A stretch of DNA of 64,000 nt, taken from the NCBI RefSeq assembly GCF_003590095.1, contig NC_039480.1, positions 16,655,328 through 16,719,327 of the forward strand, read 5' to 3'. The stretch comes from Trichoplusia ni (taxonomy: Eukaryota; Arthropoda; Insecta; Lepidoptera; Noctuidae). The translations under genes were made by a program, and so were the position numbers. This document shows positions 1 to 11,936 of this stretch, piece by piece; within the stretch, counting starts at the first letter, position 1; each line of letters begins with the position of its first letter. The notes under the pieces were generated by a model. It was not told where the DNA came from, searched no databases, and saw only the letters and a program-made list of their open reading frames with translations.

Positions 1-1185
1 AATATACGTAGCCTTTTTATTGAGTAGGTACTTAACCGTACTGTGCTTTACCATATATATATTTATTTATACGAAGCCTCGATGATAAAAAAATGATGAA
101 GAAATAAATAACGAAACGAATAACACGGTAGGTATGAATAAATGCATTCAGAGGTTACCATTATTCGATACGTTCATTCCATCTCTGTCTTACACCTGGT
201 TTTCCGTACTGCTTTCATAATGCTGTCTCTTTTTACTAATTTCTCAGTATAAAATTGTGTTGCGCTTCCTGTATTCTTCAAGGAAGTGTTACGCTTGAGT
301 AAGTTCGGTGCCGATTGGTTGCGTGCCGGCCAATAGACCAACACCCAATGTTTGACACACATTTTCTTCGAATATTTGTCGTGTTGGCGTTACCGGGAAA
401 ATCGGAAGAGGCGTTGTAGGTGGGGACTATTATTGTAACTTGACAATCTTTCTTTCCGTAGTAAACTGTCATGGCGGCCTGTGGCAGTAATTGGATATTT
501 ACCATCACTTTTACTCAAAGGGATATTGTTATTGTTTTTTTTACTTCTATACCTAACTTTAATTGTTTTTTTGTGATGGACGTCGTCTTTATGTGCTGGC
601 TGGTTTTTGTTAGTTTTAATTATTATTCGGATTATTGGACGATTCCATGGAGTTACAATGATGGGTGTGAGGCTTGCCTGCCCTACATCAACATTTAAAG
701 TTTCAATAAATTTTAAATATGGTATTTAAAATTTTATTAAGCCACACTTTTTTATGAACCTAGTCCACATTAAGTCAAATGTTAGTAACTTAACTACATC
801 TCCTAAAATTCTATCAAAATTAATATTCTCAAGGCTTGTCTAAAATCTAAATACAAACTACATTACACTATCAACTAACTTATGTCCTACATAAACCACG
901 TCATTCTTGACACTAAATATTTTATGCTAATCTATGGCAAAGCTTCTAAATTGCATTAAGATGTAAAGGACCATAAACAATATAAATGTATAATGTGTCG
1001 TATATCGTATTGTCTATGCGCTACTGAAGTTCTCACGGCAAGTGTTACTGGGCGCTTTGTTGGAAACAAACGGGAGGTTTTATATATTGGCTGGAATTCT
1101 ATTGTTTTTTACCGCCTCTCTTTATTCTGATGTTAATATAATAAAAAGAAAATAAAGTAAATGATAACTGCTGTACAATATTTAT
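1..1185. other. AT-rich non-coding DNA
   Basis: No recognisable gene or repeat. A 75-codon + frame begins at a reasonable ATG at 471 and runs to 698. It is very rich in Phe, Val and Ile because the DNA is T-rich, shows no family motif, and is overlapped by an equally long minus frame. I treat it as accidental. Confidence 0.5.
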
Positions 1186-1262
1186 CATCATCAGCTCATA
1201 TTCGTCCACTGCTGGACATAGCCCCCCCCCAATTGCACGACATCGATATCTATCTTCGGATG
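1186..1262 (-). repeat. LINE 3'-end fragment (antisense)
   Basis: The + strand reads a CAT-repeat, then the GTCCACTGCTGGACATAG core, then a C-run at 1222-1231. In reverse this is the end of a LINE: a G-rich codon run, the CAG CAG TGG (QQW) codons, and a TGA/ATG-rich tail. The same core occurs at 28936-29040 (-) and 60783-60840 (+). This is a short, 5'-truncated remnant, more diverged than the 28.9 kb copy. Assignment to a LINE rests on the shared core and the C-terminal codons. Confidence 0.6.
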
Positions 1263-2270
1263 CTGTACAAAATTAATAACTATAATTTTGTAAAAAGTAG
1301 CTCAAAAAAAAAATAACGAAAAATTCACCCTAATTTGATTTGGATTCACAAAACCTCAAGTACTGGCATTAAAATATAGAGCAAAAAAATCCTTTAAACA
1401 TTTATAAAATAGTATTTTCACATGATGTTTATTCTTAAAAGTCATGTATTTGTAAACTTTAATTATGCGTGTTGGCTGGAAAGAAAACGTGTGAATATAT
1501 TATTACCATTTATAGTATTATCCTAGATCCTAATTTGTATTGATCGAAGCTTGTTAGATAATTCTCAGTAAGTGTTAGAATGCCCTTTACATAAGACTAG
1601 TTTTTAGTTATAATAATAATTATATGGCTTTCGAGTCTATGTTTTCCCTGAATCTGAAAAAAATATAGTATGGTTTAAAATAAGGCTGGGCTATAAATAT
1701 GAACAGTTGTTCCTCTTATAACATTTCGCAATTTTCCTTGAATTTTCCTATTTGGAATGGTTAACGATAAAATGAATTTGTATTGCCATATTTTATAATA
1801 TTTATACTGCCTTATATAGTACATATAGCTACTACCAGTCTTATTATTATTACACAGGGTTCATAACTTTCTCCGGGAAAATGTGGGTATGTACGACTTT
1901 CACCCTTAAGACTCATTCTAAGAAAATTATTAGTTATCACAATCCAACCCCTTTGTTCATGTGAAGGGAACCCTATATACGATAGGGTTTGTAATGGTAG
2001 GAGTTCAGAGAAATTGTATGTATTCAAGCATTTACGGTAGAGGCATGACGTTTGATAGAGTTATTTACTGGAACTTATTTTGAAGTTTGGACTCCCCCTC
2101 TTAGGAATTTAATCCTTGGGTTGCAGAAGATCTAGGAGGCCCAAAGGAGTGGGGGCCCCGTTGGTTCAAGTTATTTTCATTCAGTGAAAAATTTATCGAG
2201 GTTTTTTTAGACGTCAGTAATGTTGGCTTCTATCGTGCTTTCCTTACCTTTTCTATTTCATCGGGAATGC
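1263..2270. other. AT-rich non-coding DNA
   Basis: Stops are dense in all frames. A 71-codon minus frame at 1812-2027 has no recognisable domain. No RNA gene or repeat was recognised. Confidence 0.5.
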
Positions 2271-2320
2271 TGGGCCCTCAGTCATAGTGGTGGGCCCCTG
2301 GTCATTGTGGGCCCTTAGGC
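2271..2320. repeat. 20-bp GGGCCC-containing tandem repeat
   Basis: The unit TGGGCCCTCAGTCATAGTGG at 2271-2290 is followed by a diverged copy at 2291-2309, then a partial third unit starting GGCCC. Each unit carries a GGGCCC palindrome. This is a local short tandem duplication and no element was recognised. Confidence 0.6.
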
Positions 2321-4179
2321 CTAAAGTGCCTTATGGATAATACGGCACTGTGTACGTTGGTTATCTGTGCAACCATGATTCTGGTCAAACAGTTCCTTTC
2401 TGAATGAAACAAAACACAAGCGTTTCGAACGCGCCAGCCTCAACTATCCTGCCGTACATTCCACACAGATTCCTATACGTGATAAGCATAATATAAAAAT
2501 ATGCGGCGCATCGAGTGCAGGTTCACTACTGTGACTGGGATGAGAAGACGAGACCTCAGACCAGTTAGGACGGGGATCAAAGAAAAAGCATATAAGTATT
2601 ACATGTTTTAGATAACGTTGAGTTAGCTTATTGATGTGTGTATCGTGATAGTTTTGCATCGTGTTCCCGTGGTATTAGGTACGAGGGATGGGCGCAGCAC
2701 TCGGTGGTTTTAGCTGGTAAGAGTCTGAGAAATCTCTGCCTTCCAAAGGGCGAAGAAATTTTTTGAGGATTTGACCGGTTAAAAAATGTTATTTATGTGT
2801 CGTGAACTTGAAAATAAGCCATTTTTAGGTTGTTGACTTGGAAGAGTATTGCTGGTTGTGGTTTTGGGCTAGTGATAGATATATTATTTGATATGGTGAA
2901 AAAAATAAGGAAATAAAAAGAGTATCGCAAATAAATGTATTGCTTATCAAAGAAATCAGTAAAAACTAAACAAATACTAAACGGTATTCCTAGAGGCAAG
3001 AACTTATACAAAACATTGACTAAAACGGTATTACTACAGTAAAAAAATATTCTTTGATCGGTTGGTGATAGATAGAAGGCGAGGCGACTACAATTATTCA
3101 GATGGAAGCGAGCAAACATCAGAATACATTAACACACAATGTTACTCTGTTGCAGGAACGTAATACATTGCGAGTACATGCTACTACATAAGCTGAGAAC
3201 TTTATGAAAAGGAACATTTTAAGACTCCTTTTTTTGTAACGTTTTAGTATCTTGAGTTTTTTTGAAAATGAAAATTTTTTAATTAAAATAGACATAGGCA
3301 CGGAGATTTTAAGGATTTTTGCATTTTGTGGAATCTGGTAAATTCAAAAATTTTGATTAAGGCATTATTTAAGAACACCAGGCAACACATAAATTACTTT
3401 TTGGTGCTACTTAGGATGTGCGAAAATGAATCCTTTGAAACCTGTATGTACATTGTAGACAACTTGGAAAAGGGCTAATAATTAAATTTATAGAAACTAC
3501 ACGAAACTTGAAATTGTAACTTTATACTGTGCACTACTTACAACCTAATTTACCAAAAATGTCTCAAGTCCGCACTCTACGTAATCTCACATCTAGTTCT
3601 AGTTGATGTATTCAGCAGATAACATCTCGGATTGTGGTGATAACGATCGATATGACACGCGCTACAGGTTCTTGACTAACACCAGTTGTGATATAAATAT
3701 CTACTGTCTACAGCGTGATCTTATTATTAATCAGATTTATGCTGTTATAATCATGTGACAGCTACTGAATATAGCTACTTAGAAAAAATATCGGAGTGTG
3801 GCTCTATGATGGCTGCCTAGTATCATTAAAAAAAAGTTTAAAAAGTTTAATGATTTGTGAGTGACAGCTACGGGTTATTTAAAAAAAAGTTTTAAAAAGT
3901 TCAATGGTGGCTGTTTGAAGATGTCATTTTAATGTTTTATATGTTAACATTTTATGTTTTAAATGTAGTATGATTGACACTTATTAGTTTTAATATTTGG
4001 CAGATAACCTCTTTGCCGTCTTGTTAATTGACCTAGCTATCAAAGCTTAAGCTCTTTCATGTATACTCGAACGCATCGACGACTTACGGCACAGAGGAAG
4101 GAAAAATTGCGAAATACGTAAATTAGATCATCGAATAAAAATGATTTCAAACTCACTTCACTTAGAATCATTAAAGAAA
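2321..4179. other. AT-rich non-coding DNA with a duplicated A-rich motif
   Basis: A 108-codon minus frame at 2793-3119 is Phe/Ile/Leu-rich and has no motif. A ~28 bp A-rich motif occurs twice, at 3826-3852 and 3878-3906, separated by ~25 bp that includes GTGACAGCTACGGG. Nothing here supports a gene. Confidence 0.45.
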
Positions 4180-4219
4180 TCTTTGGTACGCGAGTCCGAA
4201 TCACACTTCGCCGGTTTAA
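4180..4219 (+). repeat. Terminal fragment of a dispersed lepidopteran repeat
   Basis: The segment carries TACGCGAGTCCGAATCACAC followed by TTCGCCGGTTTA. This resembles the terminal GCGAGTCCGACTCGCACTT-type end that I recall for a common dispersed repeat in moth genomes. Internal parts of the same family appear to be at 23761-24025 and 38597-38735. Only the end is present here. Confidence 0.45.
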
Positions 4220-4307
4220 ATTTTATATTTAACAAGAGATATGCAGATATCATAAATAAGAAACCGCCTTTCTTACTTACTGATTGTTCATCCTACTTAT
4301 TTATCTA

Positions 4308-4562
4308 TCTATACTAATATATAAAGCTGAAGAGTTTGTTTGTTTGAACGCGCTAATCTCAGGAACTACTGGTCAAAATTGAAAAATCTTTTTTGTGTTG
4401 AATAGACCATTAATCGAGGAAGGCTTTAGGCTATAAACCATCACGCTGCGACTAATAGGAGCTAAGATACAATGGAAAATGTGAAAAAAAAACCAGGCAG
4501 GTATACCTAAATCATAACTTATATCTTCTACCCACGGAGACGAAGTCGCGGGCAACAGCTAG
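4308..4562 (+). mobile_element. Non-autonomous Helitron-type element, family A, copy 1
   Basis: The element starts TCTATACTAATAT and ends CAACAGCTAG, with A directly before and T directly after: the A|TC...CTRR|T layout of Helitron insertions. An imperfect stem (CCCACG paired with CGCGGG) ends about six bases before CTAG, as expected for the Helitron 3' hairpin. It is near-identical to copies at 19213-19469 (+) and 45835-46092 (-), which fixes both ends. It has no coding capacity; a 60-codon minus frame inside it is simply the repeat. Mobilisation would need a Rep/helicase encoded elsewhere. Confidence 0.88.
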
Positions 4563-5793
4563 TAAATAATACAACTTGAGTAAGTTTTTGGTGCTGACGT
4601 TACCAGTGAGAACATTAGTGCATTAATAGAGTTGTCAGTGCGTATACAACGCATAAATGTTTACCTAAATCAGATATAAACGTATTTATTATTAACATAA
4701 AAGCTTATTTTCTGTAGCCGGTAGACATATCGAGAATACAGGCAATTCCTATTCCACTTTCAATACTAGGCTGTATGCAAACATGGTATGTAAATGGCCA
4801 AAGTGTTGCCATTAACAAGATGATAAGAATTTACTAACGAGCATCTATATTAATATTCGATGTTGCCAGTACACTGAGTGACGGACTTCAGGATGGCTGT
4901 TTGCTGTTGACAACTGGCAAGGAATTTTATTTACGTTAGACGTCTTTAAGTTGGTATAATAATTTAGTATTTATTATCTGTAAACTTTATCTATTTTGCA
5001 GATGGTATGATAATATTTGTTTAATTAATGCATTTCGATAAGAACTTTTTTTTCAATGGTATAAAAATATCTAGGTTCTTAAGAAACTACAAGTTTCTTT
5101 ATTACGTCTTACACACTCAATTATTGCCTTATCATTATATCTGAGCGGTTTCCTCTGTTTTGATAGATAAAATTAGTTCACTAAAAGCTTTCTATAAAAA
5201 AATGTTTTCGACAAAAACTGAACATCTTTCCTCCTTTCTCTAGAATTCATTTTTAACTTTTACCTGGATCATTAACACTATCACCATTTCCTTTTAACCA
5301 TAATATGTTTATGTTTAGGTACAGCTTAAATTAAGGATGAATAAAATACCTCCTTTCTTTCGCTAAATATAAACATTGGAAAAAAAAGAAACGTCGAATG
5401 GATATATTGGAACTGCAACCAGACCAGGAAGGTCTATGGCCTACTACTGGACTAGAATGGGCTAATTATGTTAAATACACGTAAATATTACATTAATGGG
5501 AACAATTAAACTCAATTAAATTAGTATAGGTATATTTTTTATGTTATTCTCATTGAGCCTTAAGTACGGAGGTTTTAAAATCAAGGTGTCTATTTATAGG
5601 TGTATGTTTTTACACCTAGCTATTAAATGTACATTTCAAGATAGATATAGGAAGATCCAAATATCTTAACGTATAATAAAAATAATAGATATTACATAAC
5701 AACAAAATTAAATATTCAAAAGGAAACGAATCAAGAAATAAATATCCCAAGAGGAGGTAACCGAGAATACCGCATTAATTCAATCTAGGAATG
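4563..5793. other. AT-rich non-coding DNA
   Basis: No gene, RNA gene or recognised repeat. Frames are short on both strands and A/T runs are frequent. Confidence 0.5.
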
Positions 5794-5833
5794 ACCCGGG
5801 AATCTCAGGGAATGCCCGGGAATGTCCGGGAAG
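5794..5833. repeat. 10-bp tandem repeat, four units (CCGGGAA core)
   Basis: Four consecutive 10-bp units: ACCCGGGAAT, CTCAGGGAAT, GCCCGGGAAT and GTCCGGGAAG. The array contains GGGAATGCCC (5808-5817) and GGGAATGTCC (5818-5827), each close to but not a perfect match for a Rel/Dorsal kappaB site. The exact 10-bp period puts every unit on about the same helical face. It lies in a locally GC-richer stretch. Confidence 0.7.
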
Positions 5834-6007
5834 CGAGCGTTTTGCATAGCGTGTCGCAATCGGGAACGAACTTAGGTCTTCCGTCCTCTACTTGATGTGA
5901 ATGTTTCGACAGCTTTACGGGTTAGATCAGATTACAATGTTTAGTGGGCGGTGCGTAGATATCTGTTATCTCGCGTTTTATTTACGATGCCAAAAATATA
6001 GGTGAGT
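5834..6007 (+). promoter_or_regulatory. Possible promoter / 5' exon-like stretch
   Basis: CpG-richer than its surroundings, with a GC-box-like GTGGGCGGTG near 5944. A strong 5' splice-site match, ATAG|GTGAGT, lies at 5998-6007. An ATG just upstream reads only four sense codons before TAG, so any exon here would be non-coding or 5' UTR. This is inference only; no downstream acceptor or coding exon was identified. Confidence 0.25.
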
Positions 6008-9000
6008 TACAATTACGTACGTGATTTTCGGGGAACAGGTATCTACGATCTATAAACAAGTAATGAAAAGACATTAAGTCAATGTTAAATAGAAAAAATA
6101 CTGTTCTTACATGTAAAAATAACATTTAGATAGTAATACGACTTTCCAAATATATTAACACTCCCTTCTTTGTTTTGAATATTATGTAAGCATTTAGAAA
6201 TTATAGATAATATTTTTATAAGGTTGACTACTGTTCATGTGATTAATACTAGTATTATCGGCAGTCATGAACTTGATAGGAGCCAAAGATTATACATGTG
6301 TGGGCGTGCAGTACAGGGTGCGCGTTCAAACTTGCAGCGCTTAAATTGAAAATGTATGGCAACTTAAACGCGCACATAATATACTAAACTAGATCGTATT
6401 CGAAGATTGCAGTATTCAATTACATGACCTATAGTTACAACCTATCACTTTATCACGAAAAATTAATGCGCTAATGTATGTGAAGAAGACGGATACGTTT
6501 CATATTCAACCATTCTTGATAAATATATTGTTACTCTTTGAAGTTTTTAAAATAATTTAATATTTATCCAGTATCATAAAGACAGGGTACTTTTTCTACA
6601 CTGTATCTCCTACTCAATTCATGGAGTGTTGCCATGCGCGAATTAAAAAAATGGGCTCATACCGCTCGGATCGGTGTAAGCGAACGCACCATTCATCATT
6701 TATGATGAATTTACTTCATCGCAACTGGCAACATCCGCGCACCTGCACACGTCAACACTTCACAGATAAAAAAGGCAACATGGCGTCTATCGTCATATGC
6801 CATTCAAGTCAATTGGTTACAATAAAATTAATGATCGGACATAATTCTGTCTGGTTTATGACAAGATACATAAATATTTAAGCTTTGTTGTTATAAATAA
6901 ATTGTTTTCGGATTGATTTTGTGTTTATGTTAGACGTGGACGAGCTGGACACGAATAATATTAAATACAAATCTTATAGTTAGTAGGTGCTAGTTTTTAA
7001 AATACACTTGCAGGTTTAGAGGCTGTTTTACTATCCAGTTAACCTGTATAAGATCGCAGAGATAAAAATGATAAACAGAAAGAACTAAAATAAATTATAA
7101 CCCTCACTCAATTTAATCGTTAACAAACAATTAAACTCCATCACTGTAAATAATAATAGCTGTCTTATTATCATTTTTATTAAACAATCCATAACACCGC
7201 CTTAATATATTGTTTTCCTTAATAAATTTAGTCTAGGCAGCCATTATAAACTTCAAGTTGTAATACATATACTTGGACATGAATGTGTTGCGTTAGTCAG
7301 TGTCTGCGACCCAGCGTGACTCCGACCTCGACGTACAACGCACCAAAATTAAATCGTAACAAAGAACAATGAAAATGAACCTTATTTCTAAAGCAATAAG
7401 ACACCAAGAATTTCAAAGAGTGACAAGACATGTGCGGTTGACTGTATAACTAAATACACTTATTTGTTTCTGGCAACACTCATTTTTCGTGGGCTAAGTT
7501 ATGCGGAGAAATTACTGCTCTGTTGTAATTTAACCTTTTAAAGTTTCATTACCTACTATTAAAGCTGTTTTTTTTTATTTGAAGCTCAGCAGACACAGGT
7601 TTTTAAGTCCTTATCTAATCATCTTAACTCTAGACAGTAAATTTTGATGTTTGATTCTACGTTACTGATAACATATGTGATCAATCTTGCTTAGTGAAAG
7701 CGCCATTGCGTGCGAATTATGTCACATTAAATGTATAATGAAACACTACCTGTCAATGTAACATGTGTCTAAAAAGTCACCGTTATGTTAGATCAGTGAT
7801 AAAGATAACAGATATGGGATTACCATAAACACTATCTTTATTTTATCGTAAGTTATATCACTAAATTATGATATCAGGGTGTAAAATAGTCCTTCGACGT
7901 CTTACGATAATAGCCCTCTTTGCAAATGTTAACATATCCAATAAAATGTTAAACTAACACTAAACTTTGATATTATATCTAGAAATGCGACTCAAACTTA
8001 TTTTATCTTCAACTTAAGATCAGGATTAAACCATAACAAAACTAAGAGATTTTTATGTAGGCACTCAATAGTCGGGCTGTGCGACGGTATTGCCAGCTGG
8101 AATAAATATTTACACTACGCACAAGAAAGGCCCGCACTAGTAATGTTATTCATTCAACGGCTGTAAGAAATGAGTGTAAGGTTGTGCCTGTAATGTATAC
8201 CTCAGCTTAGTCTTTGAGATATAACTTTAAAAAGTGAACTTGTCTGTGGTGAGGCGTTGTTTTTTTTTTCAAATTAAATATTGGATTTAAGGGAGACATT
8301 ATTCGGTATCAACAATGTTTAGTTTTTTAATGATTTAAAATTATGAAATTATGGTTTTATCGATTGTCTGTAAACAAAATGTAAAATTAGGCATCTTGTG
8401 GCTTACTTTTAATAACAGCAATATGCCTAGAAGATTTTCTTTCAAAAGATCCATCAGTTTGAAAAGATCGTAATGCTAATATGGCGTTAAACCAACACGT
8501 GTGAGATCGATCAACTGACCACTGGTTCCACTGTACAAAAAATGTTCCAAGCAATGTCTTATTATAAGCAAGGAGTATTTAAACCTATACTTGGCGTAAT
8601 TACTGCTAAGCTTTGACTTAATAAGTATAAAAATACTAACGATACCTGCTTAGATCAACAGCTAACATCACACACAACGAACCTTATGTAACTGATTAAG
8701 GACTATTATCGCATCAGCAAAATGCACCTTAATGTCATATAAAGAAGGTTCTATCAACGTCAGATTAAAATGAAGACACTGATGAGCGACTGTACATATT
8801 TGACATAGACGGAGTACGCAATCCGCAATTTACCCGTACACACGATCGCTCATCACAAAAACATGACGTTATCACACAAAAACCTTCTTTTTTACCCTTT
8901 TACAAGGTTCCTGACAAGTATATCTAGGAACATATCTTTATGTTGGTTGAAGTTATCTATGTGGTGGATCGATACGTTATTGTTGACGTGGTGAATGCTC

Positions 9001-9713
9001 CGATTGAGCTGTCAGCGTGGTCGCCCTCGGGCTAGCCGTGAAGACCTAATGTACAAGCCATTGAGCTGCACCTTTTAAAATACATTGAATATTTATTATC
9101 CTCGCGTTGAGTTTAGGTGTCGCGGATATTTACGCGGTGCCCAGTAAAATGTTAGTTTATGGCTTGTTGTGTGCTTAAATTCATGGACGGTTTTTGCTGT
9201 ATACTGATTAGCTCTTGTAAGTCGGAAAAAGGATGTTTCTGACTAGAAACTTACAATGTTTCAGCTGCGTGTTGTTATATTTTACTTAAAAAAGTCTAGT
9301 TATTTATGTACGCTAAGGGTAATTATGAGGAAATTATATCCTGCATTAAGTACCACATCGATCAAACTGCTAACATAGAATTAAACTTTAAAGCATTCTC
9401 ACATAAGAAAACATAAACAAAAAGTCAACATACCTCACTGTCAGAAAACCCCCAGACCAAATAACCTAACCTAGAAACAAACCGGAGACCTCTAATCACG
9501 ACCAACGAAGCGGTCATACCACAACAAATTAAAATAAATACCTTTACTGTATCAAAACGTACCGTATTTCGCGTAATGATTTAAGTAAAACCTTTGCTAT
9601 CGCGTTCATTAGGCGTCTTCAGCCGAAAATAAATAATCGTGGTGGAGACACATCTGTGCCGTGTACCGGGGGAGTTAAGATCGGGGATTGTCACATTAAT
9701 CACGATTTGAGTT
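6008..9713. other. AT-rich non-coding DNA
   Basis: No gene is supported. Minor items: an 8-bp-arm hairpin ATTCATCA/TGATGAAT at 6691-6710, and an 86-codon frame starting at ATG 6621 that has no recognisable motif. Most of the stretch has dense stops in all frames. Confidence 0.5.
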
Positions 9714-9808
9714 GGATGCGGGCAGTAGGCAGAGCGCATCGCCGCGCCGCGCTGGTTAGTGACGGCAGGCCAGGAAGGCAGAGGCGAGCGGGTACGGTAA
9801 GGTAGGTC
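9714..9808 (+). promoter_or_regulatory. CpG-rich patch with donor-like end
   Basis: GC-rich for this window, including GCCGCGCCGCGCTGG around 9741, followed by GGTACG|GTAAGG at 9791-9802, a plausible 5' splice site. It precedes the long open stretch at 9801-10352 and the NRF-1/Ewg-type motif at 10213. It could be an unmethylated CpG promoter with a non-coding first exon, or an old GC-rich repeat. The sequence does not decide. Confidence 0.25.
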
Positions 9809-10212
9809 ATGTAAATTTTCAGCTGCGTCGAGTAAATTTCTGAAAACTTCACAGGTAAATGTGTTCTTAAAAAAGGGGTTACCATTTGGGATATATTTAT
9901 GTGGCTTATTTAAATATAATGATTTGGAATCGATTCATGTTTTAATTGACTTCACTTCAATTTTTGCTACAGCCGTGAATTGTGAAAAAGCAACAACTTA
10001 CGACATGCTTCTCCTTTTCTTTTTAAAAGTCTGGATTTGTCAGTATCTTTCAAGTTTGAATTGTTTTTCTAACTATATTAAAATCTCCTCTTTAAAACTC
10101 AATCCTCCGTTTTCGTGGGTGCACAAGCCCGAAGGAACTAGTTTGGCAAATGGGCGGCAGCATCAATCATTAACTCGATATGTATCGGTCACACGGCCGG
10201 GCAGCTACAGCG

Positions 10213-10224
10213 TGCGCACGCGCA
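10213..10224. promoter_or_regulatory. Perfect NRF-1/Erect-wing-type site
   Basis: TGCGCACGCGCA matches YGCGCAYGCGCR at every position. That motif is bound by NRF-1 in vertebrates and by its orthologue Ewg in insects, usually near transcription starts of housekeeping or mitochondrial genes. The identical 12-mer recurs at 56356. Occupancy here is inference; no gene start is demonstrated. Confidence 0.45.
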
Positions 10225-10228
10225 CCCA

Positions 10229-10264
10229 GCATATTCCGCATACACTGCATATACCGCATATACC
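10229..10264 (+). repeat. 9-bp minisatellite, four units
   Basis: Units GCATATTCC, GCATACACT, GCATATACC and GCATATACC lie head to tail. The period is a multiple of three and the run is in the same open frame as the flanking 183 codons, giving His-Ile-Pro-like triplets. The last two units are identical, pointing to recent slippage. Confidence 0.75.
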
Positions 10265-10352
10265 AACCGTCCGTAGGATATATGCCGCCCTTCTAATCTT
10301 AAGGATTTATGCGAATTGGGAGTGGACAGATAGTCGGGTGACATCATACTGA

Positions 10353-11860
10353 TAGTGTCTATTACTGATTAAAGGCTATTTATATATTTGATTTGATGAG
10401 GGTAGATAGTGTTTCTTGTATTGCTGCGTATTTGCTGGACATTATTATGTGATAAGCTAGTCGATAATAAGTGGTGACTTTTGATAAATCGGTGGAAGAT
10501 AAGATTTACCACAAATGCAAGTTTTATCGTAATATTCTTCGGAATTGAATTATTTCATGTTGTGATTTCTAGAGAAAGTACCGCGTTTGGGCGCCAATAC
10601 ATCCTTTTAGCAACTTTAAATTTATGTATTTATCATAATCACTAGTAGTTTTCAATTGTATACGTTGACCCGTAGCATTAACAACAGAAGTCAAATAAAC
10701 TTATTACAAATAAAAAAAGCTTCATCACTTGATTTTTAAGCACTCTGTATAAGCCCTCGTATCTCTATGCGCATGAGCACACAGTCAACCCGTTCAGTTC
10801 CTGACAAACAGAACACTTGTTTCTGTATAAATTGGTCACTAATTATCATCCATTACCAACAAAAAAGACAGCAACAACTTTGACAGATCACCACTGTCAA
10901 AAGTTAAAAAATAACAAAACGTTGTCTATGATTTAAAAATATTTGACGTGAGCTACCTAATGCAAAGTCTGATGGATGGTAAGGAGGATCTTATCTCAAT
11001 ATTTATCGCGATATAAATCTGCATTGACGGATCACGCTCTTTACTTGGAGAAGGCAACACGCTCAATGAATATCGCGTTCAAATTGCGATTTAAGATCGT
11101 AATAGATACTTTGTGTTTGACGGATCGAGATTATAGTTTAGAATTTCTTGAAATGTAGAAATTGAATCATGGTTATAGAGTAAACCTACTTGCAGACCAG
11201 TTACCTTACGTATAGATTTACTCTTCTATATTTGCAATTTTATTTGCTTTTAGTCTTAGATATCATTAAGAGGCCATCTTGAACAGACGTTTTTTCTCAA
11301 TCTATTGGCTTAAATTTTCCTGAACATGTTATAGTGTGCTTTCGGCCTTAGTATACACTACAAGCAATTGACTTATCCCATGGGTTTCTAAAAATGGTCT
11401 TCAATAATTGAAGATTCAATATACATAATATAAATAGAGAGAAAAGCAATGCTTTGAAATGGGACACTAAGAGTAAGCCAAAATAATAAGGGAAACGCTA
11501 ACCACTTACGAAAGGGCATAATGGACCAATAACAGGTCCCTATGAATATTTCCTCATGGACTGCGCAAACTGTTCGTGATCCTGATTGGATAGCGTCGGG
11601 AGTGCAGCATGAAATATGAGTCCTCTTTGTTACTCGTCTCTACATCATCTGATAAACACCAACAAAGACCCCGTAATACGTAACAACCAGTTTCCGAGAT
11701 AGTGCTGAAATTTATTTATCTATAAACGGTGGTTTCTTCAAGGGATGTCTGGTGTCAATGTTTTGACACTTTCGACAGTCGAATTGACTGCTCTACTGCA
11801 ATTAAATACCTCATCTGGATTCTTAATTCCAAGATTAAAGTCAGAAGTAATACTATTCAT
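10353..11860. other. AT-rich non-coding DNA
   Basis: No gene or known repeat recognised. A 60-codon + frame at 10976-11158 begins with ATG but has no recognisable motif. Confidence 0.5.
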
Positions 11861-11936
11861 GTTGTGAAAGCGTGACAGTGAAATTCAAGGCATAGAGTGT
11901 CATCTCCGTCACCCGCTTTATTATTACTTAAAGTCA
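11861..11936 (+). repeat. Diverged copy of a dispersed ~90 bp motif
   Basis: GTGAAAGCGTGACAG, then CATAGAGTGTCATCTCCGTC, then TACTTAAAG match, in the same order, parts of 18071-18164, 47423-47480 and 50531-50618. Identity is patchy. It looks like an old dispersed repeat rather than a gene. Family not named. Confidence 0.35.

Larger units (their letters stand above)
9801..10352 (+). other. Longest non-LINE open stretch (183 codons, unrecognised)
   Basis: No stop in this frame from 9801 to the TGA at 10350. The first in-frame ATG is at 10005, leaving about 115 codons. The translation has no domain, repeat family or signal peptide that I recognise. Its C-terminal half includes an HIPHTLHIPHIP run made by the 9-bp tandem repeat at 10229. 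Local GC enrichment lowers stop frequency, which may explain the length. It may be an exon remnant but is probably accidental. Confidence 0.2.

Noticed and set aside
278..698. Overlapping frames on both strands near the left end
   Set aside because: They overlap each other around 471-508, are T-rich hydrophobic or unstructured, and show no family motif.
9861..10352. 163-codon protein starting at GTG
   Set aside because: Nuclear genes of animals rarely start at GTG. The first ATG leaves about 115 codons without a recognisable domain, so it is kept only as an open stretch.
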